Below, piece by piece: positions 13,620 to 20,207 of a stretch of DNA of 20,207 nt. The stretch lies in assembly GCA_964511535.1 (NCBI GenBank), contig CAZEFW010000173.1:1-20207 (forward strand). Reading direction: 5' to 3'. The notes under the pieces are model-generated. The model saw only the letters and a list, made by a program, of their open reading frames with translations, made no database searches and was not told the DNA's origin. Every line of letters starts with the position of its first letter. The stretch's first letter is position 1. Source of the stretch: CAZCFB01 sp964511535 (GTDB lineage Bacteria > Myxococcota_A > Polyangia > GCA-2747355 > CAZCFB01). The translations under genes and the position numbers were made by a program.

Positions 13620-14911
13620 ATAGAGCCAGGACATATTTAGGAAAGGTCTGGCGCGGGCTCCGCGCTGCGCGCCACTACTTCCCCCTGACACCCCTCGGCG
13701 TGGCCGTGGTGGCTGGCGGGGCGTGGCTCGCCTTCGGCTACGGGCGGGATCAGGTAGATCGCGTGGTGTACGCCGCCGGGCTGGTGACCCTGGCCGTGCT
13801 GGCGGTGGCGCTGCTGTCGGTGGCAGCGGGCGCGGCGGTGGTGTGGCTCGCCGGGCGGCGCGAGCCCCTGGCCGGCGACTTCCAGCTCGAGACCGGCGGC
13901 ACCCTGGCGACGGGCGTGCGCCTGCCCTGCCTGCGCGCCTGGCCCCTGATCCACCTCGAGGTGCAGTGGGAGGACCCGGTGGACGTGGAGGTGACCCTCA
14001 AGCGGCAGCTCGGGCGATGCCGCGAGCTGGTCACGCCGCGCAGCCGCGGGGAGGTGCGCCACGTGGTGCGCCGCCTGCTGGTGAGCGACATCTTCGGCTT
14101 CTGCCGCCTCGGGCCGCGCCTTGTGGCCGAGCAGTACCTGCGGGTGTCGCCGCCGGCGGCGCGGGTCACGGCCCATGTGCTGACCCGGTTCCTCGGCGGT
14201 GATCACCTGTCCTACCCGGGCGGCGCCCCGGAGGGGGAGATGATCGAGATGCGCCGCTACGTGCACGGCGATCCCCTGCGCCACGTGCTGTGGAAGGCGT
14301 TCGCGCGCACGCGCAAGCTGCTGGTGCGCACCCCGGAGCAGGCCATCAACCCGCGCCCCAGCGCCGCCGGCTACATGGTGGCCGGCCCCGGCGATGAGCC
14401 CACAGCCAGCGCCGCGCGCTTCTTCATCGAGGGCGGCCTGCTGGGCGACGACTTCGTCTTCTCCGCGGACGGCGCCACGCACCCCACCGGTGACGGCGCC
14501 GAGGCGCTGGAGCAGATCATCCTCTCGGTGCGCTCCCGCCCGCGCGGGGGCCACGGGCTGGCGGCGTTCGTGGAGAGCATGGACGACGTGCGGCGGCAGA
14601 ACTGCGTGCTGTTCGTGCCGCCCACGCCGGGCCGCTGGCTCGACCGCGTGGAGAAGGCCGCCCGCCGCCTGCCCCACGCCCACGTGATCACGGCCATCGA
14701 CGAGCGCCCCCACGCCGCCGGCCCCGGGCGGCTGCGCAGGTTGCTCTTCGCCGGCGGCCAGGACCTGGCCCGGGCCCAGCGCAGGCTGCACACCGTGTGC
14801 CGGCGGCTCTCTTCGTTCGGCTTCGAGGTGAGCGTGCTGCACCGCCCGTCGGGCGAGCTGCTCACGGCGGCGCAGATCGAGGGCCTGGCCCGGGAGCGGG
14901 TGCGCGCGTGA
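13616..14911 (+). CDS. DUF58-family membrane-anchored protein
   Basis: A 431-residue protein of the DUF58 family, usually found beside MoxR ATPases and transglutaminase-like proteins; it is thought to be an envelope-associated partner of MoxR. Two membrane helices lie near residues 24-43 and 51-79. A beta-rich region follows (VEVTLKRQLGRC, VSDIFGFCRLG at 156-166). The DUF58 signature is EMIEMRRYVHGDPLRHVLWKAFARTRKLLVRTPEQ (208-242), with the conserved Arg-Tyr, GD, and W-x-AR positions. The C-terminal half (about 255-420) is less conserved; DUF58 proteins often carry a vWA-like fold there, but I see no clear MIDAS (DxSxS). The next gene overlaps by four bases (GTGA). The start codon lacks a normal ribosome site. 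Confidence 0.85.
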   Translation: MNRARTYLGKVWRGLRAARHYFPLTPLGVAVVAGGAWLAFGYGRDQVDRVVYAAGLVTLAVLAVALLSVAAGAAVVWLAGRREPLAGDFQLETGGTLATGVRLPCLRAWPLIHLEVQWEDPVDVEVTLKRQLGRCRELVTPRSRGEVRHVVRRLLVSDIFGFCRLGPRLVAEQYLRVSPPAARVTAHVLTRFLGGDHLSYPGGAPEGEMIEMRRYVHGDPLRHVLWKAFARTRKLLVRTPEQAINPRPSAAGYMVAGPGDEPTASAARFFIEGGLLGDDFVFSADGATHPTGDGAEALEQIILSVRSRPRGGHGLAAFVESMDDVRRQNCVLFVPPTPGRWLDRVEKAARRLPHAHVITAIDERPHAAGPGRLRRLLFAGGQDLARAQRRLHTVCRRLSSFGFEVSVLHRPSGELLTAAQIEGLARERVRA

Positions 14912-17070
14912 CCGCTGACCTGCCCCGCCGCCCCGACGGCCCCTTCGTCACCGCGTTCAAGGCGCTGCTCTACTGCGCGGCCATCGGGCTCTACCTGGTG
15001 CACTTCAGCTCCCCTGTGGGCGTGGGCGCGGCCATGCTCGCCTCCCTGGTGGCCCTGGGGCTGGCGGCGCTGGCCCAGCGCAGCGGCCTGCGGCTCTCGG
15101 TGAGCGTGGCGGCGGCCCTGGGGGGCGTGGCCCTGGCGCTGGCTGCCGGCGCGTGGCTGCTGGAGGCGCGCGCAGTGCCGGAGGTGCTCGGCATTCAGCG
15201 CAGCCTCATCGCGGCGGATGTGCTCATCTTCGGCCTGGGCGCGCTGAGCGTGGTGTTCCTGCTGCGGCGCCTGTCGCTGGCCCGCCAGGAGCTGTCGCTG
15301 CTGGAGGTGGTGTTCGTGGCCGGCGGGGTGGTGATGCTGCTGTCGGACCACCGCAACCGCATGCTGCATCAGCCGCGGTTCTTCTCCGACTGGGTCTGGG
15401 CCCTGGGCCTCGATCCGGCCACGCTGCTCGCGGCGGTGGGCATCGGCCTGACCATCGTGTCGATCTTCCTCTTTTTGCGCGGCCAGCGGCTGCTCAAGCT
15501 GATCACCTCCCTGGTGCTGCTGCTCGTCCTGGGCGGGGTCTACTTCCTGCTGGCCGACATCCGCATGGACCCGGACAAGCCCCAGGACGCGCTCGGCCTG
15601 AGCGGCAAGAAGGGGGACAGGGACAAAAAGGGCGGCAAGGGCGGCAAGGGCGGCAAGGGCGGCGGCGGCGGCGGTGGAGGCGTCTCGGACAACCCGTTCA
15701 AGGACGACTACTCGCAGAATCAGCCGCCCACCCCGGTGGCCATCTCGGTGCTGCGGGATGACTTCGCGCCGCGCAACGACATCATCTATTTCCGCCAGGC
15801 TGTGCTCAGCCGCTACAACGGCAACCGGCTGGTGCGGGCCGAGGGGGGCAAGCGCGACCTGGACGTACTGTCCGAATACCCGCGCCAGCGCCCGGTGAAG
15901 GGCGAGAGCACCCAGAGCCCCGGCGACCACACCGAGGTGCCGAGCACCATGTACCTGCTGGTGGATCACCCCCAGCCCATCGGCCTGGGCCACCCCATGC
16001 GTTACGCGCCGGTAAAGAACCCGAACCCGCAGCAGTTCGTGGCCGCCTACGACGCGGTGTCGCGGGTGCTGTCGGTGCCGACCCAGCGGCTGCTGGGCAG
16101 GCGGTCCGTGCCGCGCACCTGGGAGAGAGCCCGGCGCGATCACTACCTCGCGCTGCCGGCGGATCCGCGCTACCGCACCCTGGCGGACATCATCGTGCGC
16201 GACGTGGACCCGCGCTTCGTGGGCGACGACCTGGCCCGGGCCTACGCCATCAAGCGCTTCCTCGAGCGGGAGGGCTACTACACGCTGCGCTCCAAGCACA
16301 AGAGCGACCGCGACCCCACCGCCAGCTTCCTGTTCGGCACCATGCGCGGCTACTGCGTGCACTTCGCCCACGCCGCGGCGTACCTGATGCGCAGCCAGGG
16401 CATCGCCGCGCGGGTGGCGCTGGGCTACGCGGTGCAGACCCGCAAGCGCGGCGGCGGCTCGGCGGTGCTGGTGATGAGCGACCGCGCCCACGCCTGGCCC
16501 GAGATCCACCTGGCCGGCATCGGCTGGGTCACCTTCGACATCTACCCCGAGCGCACTGACATGCCGCCGCCCTCCATGGTGGACTACGACCTGGAGAAGC
16601 TGCTGGGCGAGCTTGCGCGTAACGACAAGACCGCGGGCCTGCGGCCGGACGGCGAGCCGATCCAGATCCCCTGGGCCTTCATCGGCACCATCGCGCTGTT
16701 CAACATCGCGGGCCTGCTGCTGCTGGCGTACCTGATCAAGGGGTACCGGCGGCTGGCCCCGCGCCTGCGCCCTCGCGCCTACCCGCGGCTGGCCTACGTG
16801 GCCGTGCTTGACCGGCTGAGCGAGCTGGGGGCGGCGCGGCGGCGGGGCGAGACCCGCGAGCGACACGCCGCCCGGGTGCGGGCGCTGAGCCCGAGCTTCG
16901 ATCCGCTGACCCGCGCGCACCTGGCCCTGGCGCTGGGCGGCAGCCCCGGGCCGGGCGTGGACATGTCCGCCCTGGTGCACGCCGTGGGCGACGACCTGAA
17001 ACAGAACGTCCATCCGATCCGGCGCGCCCTGGCCGCCATCAACCCCATCGGCTGGATCCTGACCCGATGA
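14908..17070 (+). CDS. TgpA-like membrane transglutaminase/protease homologue
   Basis: A 720-residue protein starting at GTG inside the previous stop (GTGA). The N-terminal ~215 residues hold about seven membrane helices. A highly charged, low-complexity loop follows (about 233-262), where KGG/GGK is repeated and ends in a run of eight glycines. The periplasmic transglutaminase-like domain has the triad Cys483 (GYCVHFAHAAAYLMRSQG), His528 (DRAHAWPEI) and Asp544 (TFDIYPE). One more helix follows near 588-610, then a C-terminal cytoplasmic tail of about 110 residues. This layout is that of TgpA (DUF3488 plus transglutaminase core), essential in Pseudomonas aeruginosa. The catalytic residues are all present. 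The reaction in the cell is not known; crosslinking or proteolysis of envelope proteins is possible. It sits in an operon with DUF58 and MoxR. Confidence 0.9.
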   Translation: MTADLPRRPDGPFVTAFKALLYCAAIGLYLVHFSSPVGVGAAMLASLVALGLAALAQRSGLRLSVSVAAALGGVALALAAGAWLLEARAVPEVLGIQRSLIAADVLIFGLGALSVVFLLRRLSLARQELSLLEVVFVAGGVVMLLSDHRNRMLHQPRFFSDWVWALGLDPATLLAAVGIGLTIVSIFLFLRGQRLLKLITSLVLLLVLGGVYFLLADIRMDPDKPQDALGLSGKKGDRDKKGGKGGKGGKGGGGGGGGVSDNPFKDDYSQNQPPTPVAISVLRDDFAPRNDIIYFRQAVLSRYNGNRLVRAEGGKRDLDVLSEYPRQRPVKGESTQSPGDHTEVPSTMYLLVDHPQPIGLGHPMRYAPVKNPNPQQFVAAYDAVSRVLSVPTQRLLGRRSVPRTWERARRDHYLALPADPRYRTLADIIVRDVDPRFVGDDLARAYAIKRFLEREGYYTLRSKHKSDRDPTASFLFGTMRGYCVHFAHAAAYLMRSQGIAARVALGYAVQTRKRGGGSAVLVMSDRAHAWPEIHLAGIGWVTFDIYPERTDMPPPSMVDYDLEKLLGELARNDKTAGLRPDGEPIQIPWAFIGTIALFNIAGLLLLAYLIKGYRRLAPRLRPRAYPRLAYVAVLDRLSELGAARRRGETRERHAARVRALSPSFDPLTRAHLALALGGSPGPGVDMSALVHAVGDDLKQNVHPIRRALAAINPIGWILTR

Positions 17071-17091
17071 TCTTGCGAGAGAGAGCCAACG

Positions 17092-18150
17092 ATGCTGAGT
17101 GAACCAGACAGCGCAGCCCCCGAAGCCACAGAGGAAACCGTGGAGACCGAGGACACGGACATCTCCCGGCGCCCGGTCGAAACCCTCCAGGACGCGCAGG
17201 CGGTGGCGGACGCCATCCGCGCGCGCTGTCGGGCCCATGTCATGGGCCGGGACGACGTCATCGAGCTGGTGCTGGTGGCCCTGTTCTCCGATGGGCATGT
17301 CCTGCTGGAGGACTACCCCGGCTCGGGCAAGACCACCCTGGCCAAGGCGCTGGGCGAGTCGATCCTCGACGACCTGCCCGACGACGACATCCCGGAGTTT
17401 CGGCGCATCCAGTTCACACCGGACCTGCTGCCGTCGGACGTCACGGGGGTGATGATCTTCGACACCGAGCGCAACAACTTCACCTTCCGCCGTGGGCCGA
17501 TCTTCGCCTACGTGGTGCTGGTGGACGAGATCAACCGCACCTCGCCCAAGGTGCAGGCGGCGCTGCTCGAGGCCATGGCCGAGAGCCAGGTCACCGTGGA
17601 CAACGTGAGCCACAAGCTGGACGAGCTGTTCTTCGTCATCGCCACGCAGAACCCGCTGGACGTGGCCGGCACCTACCCGCTGCCCCTGGCGCAGATCGAC
17701 CGCTTCCTGTTCAAGATCCGCATGGAGCACATCGACCGCGCCAGCGAGCTGGAGGTGATGGAGGCGTGGGGCACGCCCCGCCAGGCGTGCGAGCTGCCCC
17801 GGGTGACCCGCGGGCAGGTGGCGGCCGCCCGGGCGCTGGTGCGCCGCGACGTGACCATCCACCGCGGGGTCAAGGAGTGCCTGGTGGACACCGCCCGCAA
17901 CGTGCGCGAGGACCGGCGGGTGGTGCAGGGCATGAGCACCCGCGCCCTGGTGCAGGCCGTGCCGGCGCTGCAGACCCTGGCCCTGTTCCGCGGGCGCGAC
18001 TACGTGGCCCCCGAGGACGTGGAGTACCTGCTGCCCTACCTGCTGGTCCACCGCCTGGAGCTCGTGCCCGGCACCGAGGACCCGAAGGGGCTGGTGCTGG
18101 AGGCGGCGGCGGAGCCGCTGGAGGGGCTGAGCCGGATGACGATCAAATGA
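17092..18150 (+). CDS. MoxR-family AAA+ ATPase
   Basis: A 352-residue ATPase of the MoxR branch, thought to act as a chaperone that activates or assembles partner proteins, often with DUF58 and vWA proteins. The acidic N-terminus (1-30) is probably disordered. The Walker A region is EDYPGSGKT (73-81). The usual MoxR form is EGxPGxGKT, so Gly is replaced by Asp74, but the GxGKT core is intact. Walker B is VVLVDEINRTSPKVQAALLEAM (141-162), with Asp145-Glu146. Sensor 1 is IATQNPLD, and YPLPLAQIDRFLFK is the MoxR signature with its arginine finger region. A GAGAGAG ribosome site lies 6-12 bases upstream of the ATG. The 21-base gap to the TgpA-like gene supports one operon. The AT-rich linker starts at its stop codon. 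Confidence 0.95.
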   Translation: MLSEPDSAAPEATEETVETEDTDISRRPVETLQDAQAVADAIRARCRAHVMGRDDVIELVLVALFSDGHVLLEDYPGSGKTTLAKALGESILDDLPDDDIPEFRRIQFTPDLLPSDVTGVMIFDTERNNFTFRRGPIFAYVVLVDEINRTSPKVQAALLEAMAESQVTVDNVSHKLDELFFVIATQNPLDVAGTYPLPLAQIDRFLFKIRMEHIDRASELEVMEAWGTPRQACELPRVTRGQVAAARALVRRDVTIHRGVKECLVDTARNVREDRRVVQGMSTRALVQAVPALQTLALFRGRDYVAPEDVEYLLPYLLVHRLELVPGTEDPKGLVLEAAAEPLEGLSRMTIK

Positions 18151-18190
18151 AAACAAAGAACAAGAAACTAGAAACAAGAAATAAAAAATG
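18150..18190 (+). repeat. AT-rich linker, copy 2
   Basis: Beginning at the MoxR stop codon, the plus strand is purine-rich with units like AACAAAGAAC, AAGAAAC and GAAACAAG, and ends AATAAAAAATG (the ATG at 18188-18190 is in frame with the following gene). It shares ACAAGAAAC and AATAAAAAATG with the reverse complement of 18295-18333, so the two are imperfect inverted repeats about 100 bases apart. Confidence 0.7.
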
Positions 18191-18280
18191 ATGACGCCGG
18201 CAGACACAGTGGTGATGAACGACCTGGCCGCGAGAGGGCGGGGCCGGCTCATCACGCAGTCGTTTGCTCGGGGACAGACG

Positions 18281-20207
18281 GTGCGGCGCGCTACCATTTT
18301 TTATTCGGTATTTTTTGTTTCTTGTTTTTTGTTCCCACTCCGCGCCAGCGCGGAGTGGGCCGGGCCCAACCAGTCCGAGCGCGAGCTGATGCGGGCCATT
18401 CAGCAGGGCAAGATGATCCGCGCCCGCGAGCAGGCGGAGAAGCTGCTCAAGGATGACCCGAAGAGCGTGGTGGGGCGCTACGGGCTGGCCATGGTGTTCC
18501 ACGACGAGGAGGCCAACCTGGCCCGCGCTCTGTACCACATCCGGCTGGCCGAGACGCACCTGCGGCAGCGCTTCGGCCAGCGGCCGTCCGGGCGGGAGGA
18601 GCAGGTGTGGCACAAGCGGCTGCTGCTGGAGCAGGCCGTGCTCCTGGGCGAGATGGACCGCCGCCAGGAGCAGCTGGCGGTGATGGACCGCCACGACAAC
18701 GACTACGACTACAAGCCCAACGCCGACCGCTTCCGCATCTGGCCGCTGATGAAGCTGCACAAGTTTGACCGCGCCCTGGCGCTGGCGCGCAAGGTGGCCA
18801 GCCAGAAGGAGCTCAACCTGCGCATCTCCGGGCTCAACGGCATGATCGCCATCGAGTCCGAGCGCCTGCGGCCGGACCGCTGCTTCGAGGTGGGGCTCAA
18901 GGCCACCACCGACACCGGCTACCAGTCGTGCATCCTGAACCAGAACACCGCCGAGGCGGCGTTCGGCGTGTACCGCTTTGGCGAGGCGGAGCGGCTGGCG
19001 CTCAAGTCGATCCAGGCGTCGATCCAGGACTGCCCCGCCTCGGCCTACCCGCACCTGGCCAACCTCTACCTGCTGCGCGCGGACTTCCAGCGCGCCATGG
19101 AGGCGGTCAAGTCGGCGCGCAGCGCCCACGTGGAGAAGCGCTACCGCCAGCAGTTCGAGATGAGCAACGCCGCCTGGCTGGCGCGGCTGCTGCGCACGCT
19201 GGGCAAGTTCGAGCGCGCCCTCGGGCTGGCAGAGCAGGTGATCCGCGCCCCGGACAGGGTGGGCATGACCAGCTTCTCTGACGAGGTGATGCGGGTGATC
19301 TTCGCGGTGGACTACCACGCGGCGGTGCTGGCGCGCATGGAGGACCTGCGCGAGGAGGCGTCGGTGCGGCCCCTGTCGGAGCGGCCCGCGCGATGGGCCG
19401 CGCTGGTGGAGCTGCAGCGCAAGGCGTGGGCCATGCGCCGTCGCATCGGCCGGCTGCTCTCCAGGGGAGACGACCTGACGCGGCTGGTGCGGCCGTACCT
19501 CAAGCCGCTGGCGCCGTGGAGCAGCGGCAACCTGATCCAGGCGGTGGGCCACGGGGTGCTGCTGCGCGCGGTGGCCCGGGCGCGCGGTCGGGGCAACGGC
19601 AAGGACGAGACCACCGGCGCGTACTTCGACGCGCTCGAGGGGGAGGTGGCGTGGTCCAAGGGCTGGACCGCCCAGGCCTATCAAAAGGGCAAGGCGGCGC
19701 TGGGGCGGCTGCCCAAGGACGAGGCCCTGCTGCGAGGCAGGGTCTCTGCGTGGACCGCTGACGCCGCCATGCAGCTGGGCCACGCGGCCGAGGCCGAGCG
19801 GCTGTTTCACGAGGTGCTCGCGCGCTACCCCACGGCGCTGCGCATCCTCGGGGTGCGGCTGCCGGTCAAGGTGATGGCGGCCGCCGGGGGCGAGAGCCAG
19901 CTGGTGGGCAAGCGGCTGCTCGACTCGCGGCGGCTGAAGCCGGGCGGCGCCCTCGGGTTCGTGGCGCGCATCACCGGCGAGGGCGACAGCCTGCGGGCCT
20001 GCCTCGAGGCGAGGGGCGGACGCCGCTACGCCTGCGCCGACGGGCTGCCCGAGCCGGACGCCCGCGGGCGGCGCGGGGCGGCGAAGGAGCCGAAGACCGC
20101 CGAACAGCGCGCGCTGCTGGTTCTCGATCGGTTCCATCGCAAGGTGTTCGCGCCCAAGATCGACCTGACCCAGCGGGACATCAACAGCCTCGACGGCAGC
20201 GCCGTGC
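18281..20207 (+). CDS. Exported TPR-like protein, incomplete at the right edge
   Basis: At least 642 residues; the frame is still open at the window end. I chose the GTG at 18281 because GGGGA (18270-18274) lies six bases upstream and the result is a clean signal peptide: MRRATIFYSVFFVSCFLFP, then LRASA before EW. Upstream in-frame ATGs at 18188, 18191 and 18215 would add a charged extension. Most of the protein is helical. TPR-like pairs can be seen at about residues 48-93 (REQAEKLLKDDP, RYGLAMVFHDE), 262-300 (YPHLANLYLLRADFQRAMEAVKSA), 300-330 (NAAWLARLLRTLGKFERALGLAEQV) and 490-515 (ADAAMQLGHAAEAERLFHEVLARYP). Such proteins scaffold complexes, and operons of this type often carry a TPR gene (compare Bat proteins). 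The function is inferred from context. The hydrophobic core of the signal peptide is encoded by the T-rich linker. Confidence 0.8.
   Translation, partial: MRRATIFYSVFFVSCFLFPLRASAEWAGPNQSERELMRAIQQGKMIRAREQAEKLLKDDPKSVVGRYGLAMVFHDEEANLARALYHIRLAETHLRQRFGQRPSGREEQVWHKRLLLEQAVLLGEMDRRQEQLAVMDRHDNDYDYKPNADRFRIWPLMKLHKFDRALALARKVASQKELNLRISGLNGMIAIESERLRPDRCFEVGLKATTDTGYQSCILNQNTAEAAFGVYRFGEAERLALKSIQASIQDCPASAYPHLANLYLLRADFQRAMEAVKSARSAHVEKRYRQQFEMSNAAWLARLLRTLGKFERALGLAEQVIRAPDRVGMTSFSDEVMRVIFAVDYHAAVLARMEDLREEASVRPLSERPARWAALVELQRKAWAMRRRIGRLLSRGDDLTRLVRPYLKPLAPWSSGNLIQAVGHGVLLRAVARARGRGNGKDETTGAYFDALEGEVAWSKGWTAQAYQKGKAALGRLPKDEALLRGRVSAWTADAAMQLGHAAEAERLFHEVLARYPTALRILGVRLPVKVMAAAGGESQLVGKRLLDSRRLKPGGALGFVARITGEGDSLRACLEARGGRRYACADGLPEPDARGRRGAAKEPKTAEQRALLVLDRFHRKVFAPKIDLTQRDINSLDGSAV
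18295..18333 (+). repeat. AT-rich linker, copy 3 (inverted)
   Basis: The plus strand is T-rich here (CATTTTTTATTC, TTGTTTCTTGTT). Its reverse complement follows the same pattern as copies 1 and 2: AACAAAAAACAAGAAAC near the start and AATAAAAAATG at the end. It lies wholly inside the reading frame of the TPR-like protein and encodes IFYSVFFVSCFLF, the hydrophobic core of the signal peptide. Confidence 0.7.
18334..18359. repeat. Perfect 12-bp palindrome next to the T-rich linker
   Basis: CCCACTCCGCGC (18334-18345) and GCGCGGAGTGGG (18348-18359) are exact inverted copies with only two bases between them. On the plus strand the T tract comes before the stem, so this is not a Rho-independent terminator for the upstream genes. 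It encodes PLRASAEWA, the end of the signal peptide. In the mRNA it would make a very stable hairpin about 50 bases after the start codon. Confidence 0.8.

Noticed and set aside
14371..18297. A 1308-codon open frame on the minus strand
   Set aside because: It lies antisense to the DUF58, TgpA-like and MoxR genes, all with clear domains and intact motifs. Its translation is His/Gln/Ala/Arg-rich low complexity, as expected of a shadow frame in GC-rich DNA.
18295..18359. Rho-independent terminator after the MoxR gene
   Set aside because: The T tract lies before the stem on the plus strand and becomes an A tract after the stem on the minus strand, so neither strand has the stem-then-U order.
18143..20137. 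A 664-codon minus-strand frame at the right end
   Set aside because: It is antisense to the TPR-like protein, which has a signal peptide, ribosome site and helical repeats. The minus-strand product has shadow-type composition (His, Gln, Leu, Arg, Pro).

Overview
The window is a GC-rich stretch of bacterial chromosome, most likely from an uncultured myxobacterium or relative (Myxococcota, formerly Deltaproteobacteria). The best lineage clue is the C-terminus of the gene at 6063-6722: a Gly-Cys, then a leucine-rich membrane span, then an arginine cluster, as in the MYXO-CTERM sorting tail. Several lipoproteins with low-complexity Asp/Pro/Thr-rich linkers and a cysteine-rich surface lipoprotein fit the same picture. 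I see no tRNA, rRNA, CRISPR array, prophage or intact transposon. Most long antisense reading frames are shadows of real genes, as expected at this GC content.

Left part (1-6061): an exported HExxH putative metallopeptidase, a cysteine-rich lipoprotein and a small HNH protein run rightward. They meet a leftward Tat-exported sulfatase, with the two stop codons overlapping. A leftward eight-span membrane protein then diverges from a rightward PlsC-like acyltransferase, which has a good sigma70-type promoter that may give a leaderless transcript.

Middle part (6063-11859): a compact leftward five-gene operon. In transcription order it encodes a glycoside-hydrolase-like lipoprotein, an FAD monooxygenase, a large lipoprotein, a divergent Lgt (prolipoprotein diacylglyceryl transferase) homologue and a lipoprotein with a MYXO-CTERM tail. 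Three of the four junctions are 4-base stop/start overlaps. A lipid-attachment enzyme encoded among three lipoproteins suggests a dedicated envelope or surface module. This operon is divergent from a site-2-type membrane protease (11879-12724), with 19 bp between start codons and an inverted repeat inside that gap.

Right part (12725-20207): two copies of a 40-base palindrome-bearing REP-like repeat lie between convergent genes, followed by a leftward six-span membrane protein. A rightward cluster then runs DUF58, TgpA-like transglutaminase, MoxR AAA+ ATPase and an exported TPR-like protein that leaves the window. This is a variant of the widespread MoxR/DUF58/transglutaminase operon.

The most unusual signal is a set of AT-rich linkers of the form (AACAAAAAAC)n ending in AATRAAAAATG, found at 6721-6763, 18150-18190 and, inverted, 18295-18333. 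They appear to have been taken into coding sequence as a C-terminal tail, a start codon and a signal-peptide core. A second linker type, six tandem octamers each containing ATGA, sits exactly at another gene junction (9201-9248).
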